From: Tannerella forsythia
GTDB lineage: Bacteria; Bacteroidota; Bacteroidia; Bacteroidales; Tannerellaceae
Direction: 5' to 3'
Length of the DNA stretch: 43,400 nt
Assembly: GCF_003860135.1 (NCBI RefSeq)
Contig: NZ_RQYN01000024.1
Location: 1-43,400 of the forward strand
Position numbers and translations under genes: made by a program. The notes under the pieces were generated by a model. It was not told the DNA's origin. It saw nothing but the letters and a program-made list of their open reading frames with translations, and ran no database searches. Shown piece by piece: positions 43,196-43,400 of this stretch (positions within the stretch are counted from its first letter, which is position 1; every line of letters starts with the position of its first letter).

Positions 43196-43400
43196 TTACA
43201 TTGAAAGTTCATTTAACACATTCAATCGTTCCTTATTAGTCATTTCCAAAAAAGACGAGGAAATCATTTTATAAATATAGTCTGGTATTTGTTTTCCCCT
43301 ACGGATAAAATTCTCACTGTTATAGCATAAAAACGCATTTCTTTCAGTCAAGATATTACCGTCTTCTCTTTTTGAATATCGAAGCATCTTTGTTACTACA
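43196..43400 (-). CDS. C-terminal part of an unknown protein (5' end possibly outside window)
   Basis: A frame that stays open to the right edge and ends at a TAA at 43196-43198. From the ATG at 43387 it would encode 63 residues (MLRYSKREDG...), but the frame continues past the edge, so the true start may lie outside. The sequence is charged with no membrane segment or motif that I recognise. The region is AT-rich like its neighbour. Confidence 0.4.
   Translation of the reverse strand, partial: VVTKMLRYSKREDGNILTERNAFLCYNSENFIRRGKQIPDYIYKMISSSFLEMTNKERLNVLNELSM

Overview
The window looks like chromosomal DNA from a Bacteroidales bacterium of the Porphyromonas/Tannerella type, and Tannerella is my best guess. 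Three things point there. At least fifteen perfect copies of the Bacteroidetes -7 promoter box (TAnnTTTG) precede genes, with few Shine-Dalgarno sites. A full-length SprA/Sov gene (the type IX secretion outer-membrane translocon) sits directly behind ruvA. The protein cut by the left edge ends in a type IX sorting-like domain. The species assignment is inference. No tRNA, rRNA, CRISPR array, insertion sequence or phage gene was seen.

Layout. 1-2848: end of a secreted type IX cargo-like protein, then an S41-type peptidase lipoprotein gene lying between two patches of dispersed repeats. 2849-10173 (all minus strand): hflX, an AraC-type regulator, the phosphatidylethanolamine pair psd-pssA, a RecB/AddA-like helicase-nuclease, and a SUI1-family factor. 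10205-21812 (plus strand): a repeat block, then ruvA-sprA with a 1-base overlap, then a five-repeat DUF349 protein overlapping an ATP-grasp-like protein of unknown function. 21851-24161: a lone FecCD-type permease gene, then about 1.2 kb without a convincing gene, holding a strong hairpin and a GC-rich, palindrome-rich repeat block. 24162-26386: two overlapping paralogous membrane metallophosphoesterases.

26503-37404: mostly housekeeping genes: serS, an NlpC/P60 lipoprotein, rplU-rpmA, a GlmM-type phosphohexomutase, a TrmH/SpoU methyltransferase, a three-gene minus-strand run (sugar nucleotidyltransferase, cyclophilin, DUF4294), then pheT-yebC. The yebC transcript appears to run through an array of 41-bp tandem repeats before a good terminator. 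37488-43400: trmD, a CPBP membrane protease, a DUF6377-type membrane regulator, a ribbon-helix-helix-like protein coupled to tadA, and AT-richer genes of unknown function at the right edge.

Most of the window is core metabolism. The least explained parts are the non-coding repeats (41-bp array at 33836-34160, palindromic block at 23370-23870, dispersed elements at 473-806, 2700-2848 and 10205-10366), the ATP-grasp-like gene at 20604-21812, and promoter boxes that nearly touch start codons. I did not find a clearly new multi-gene system.
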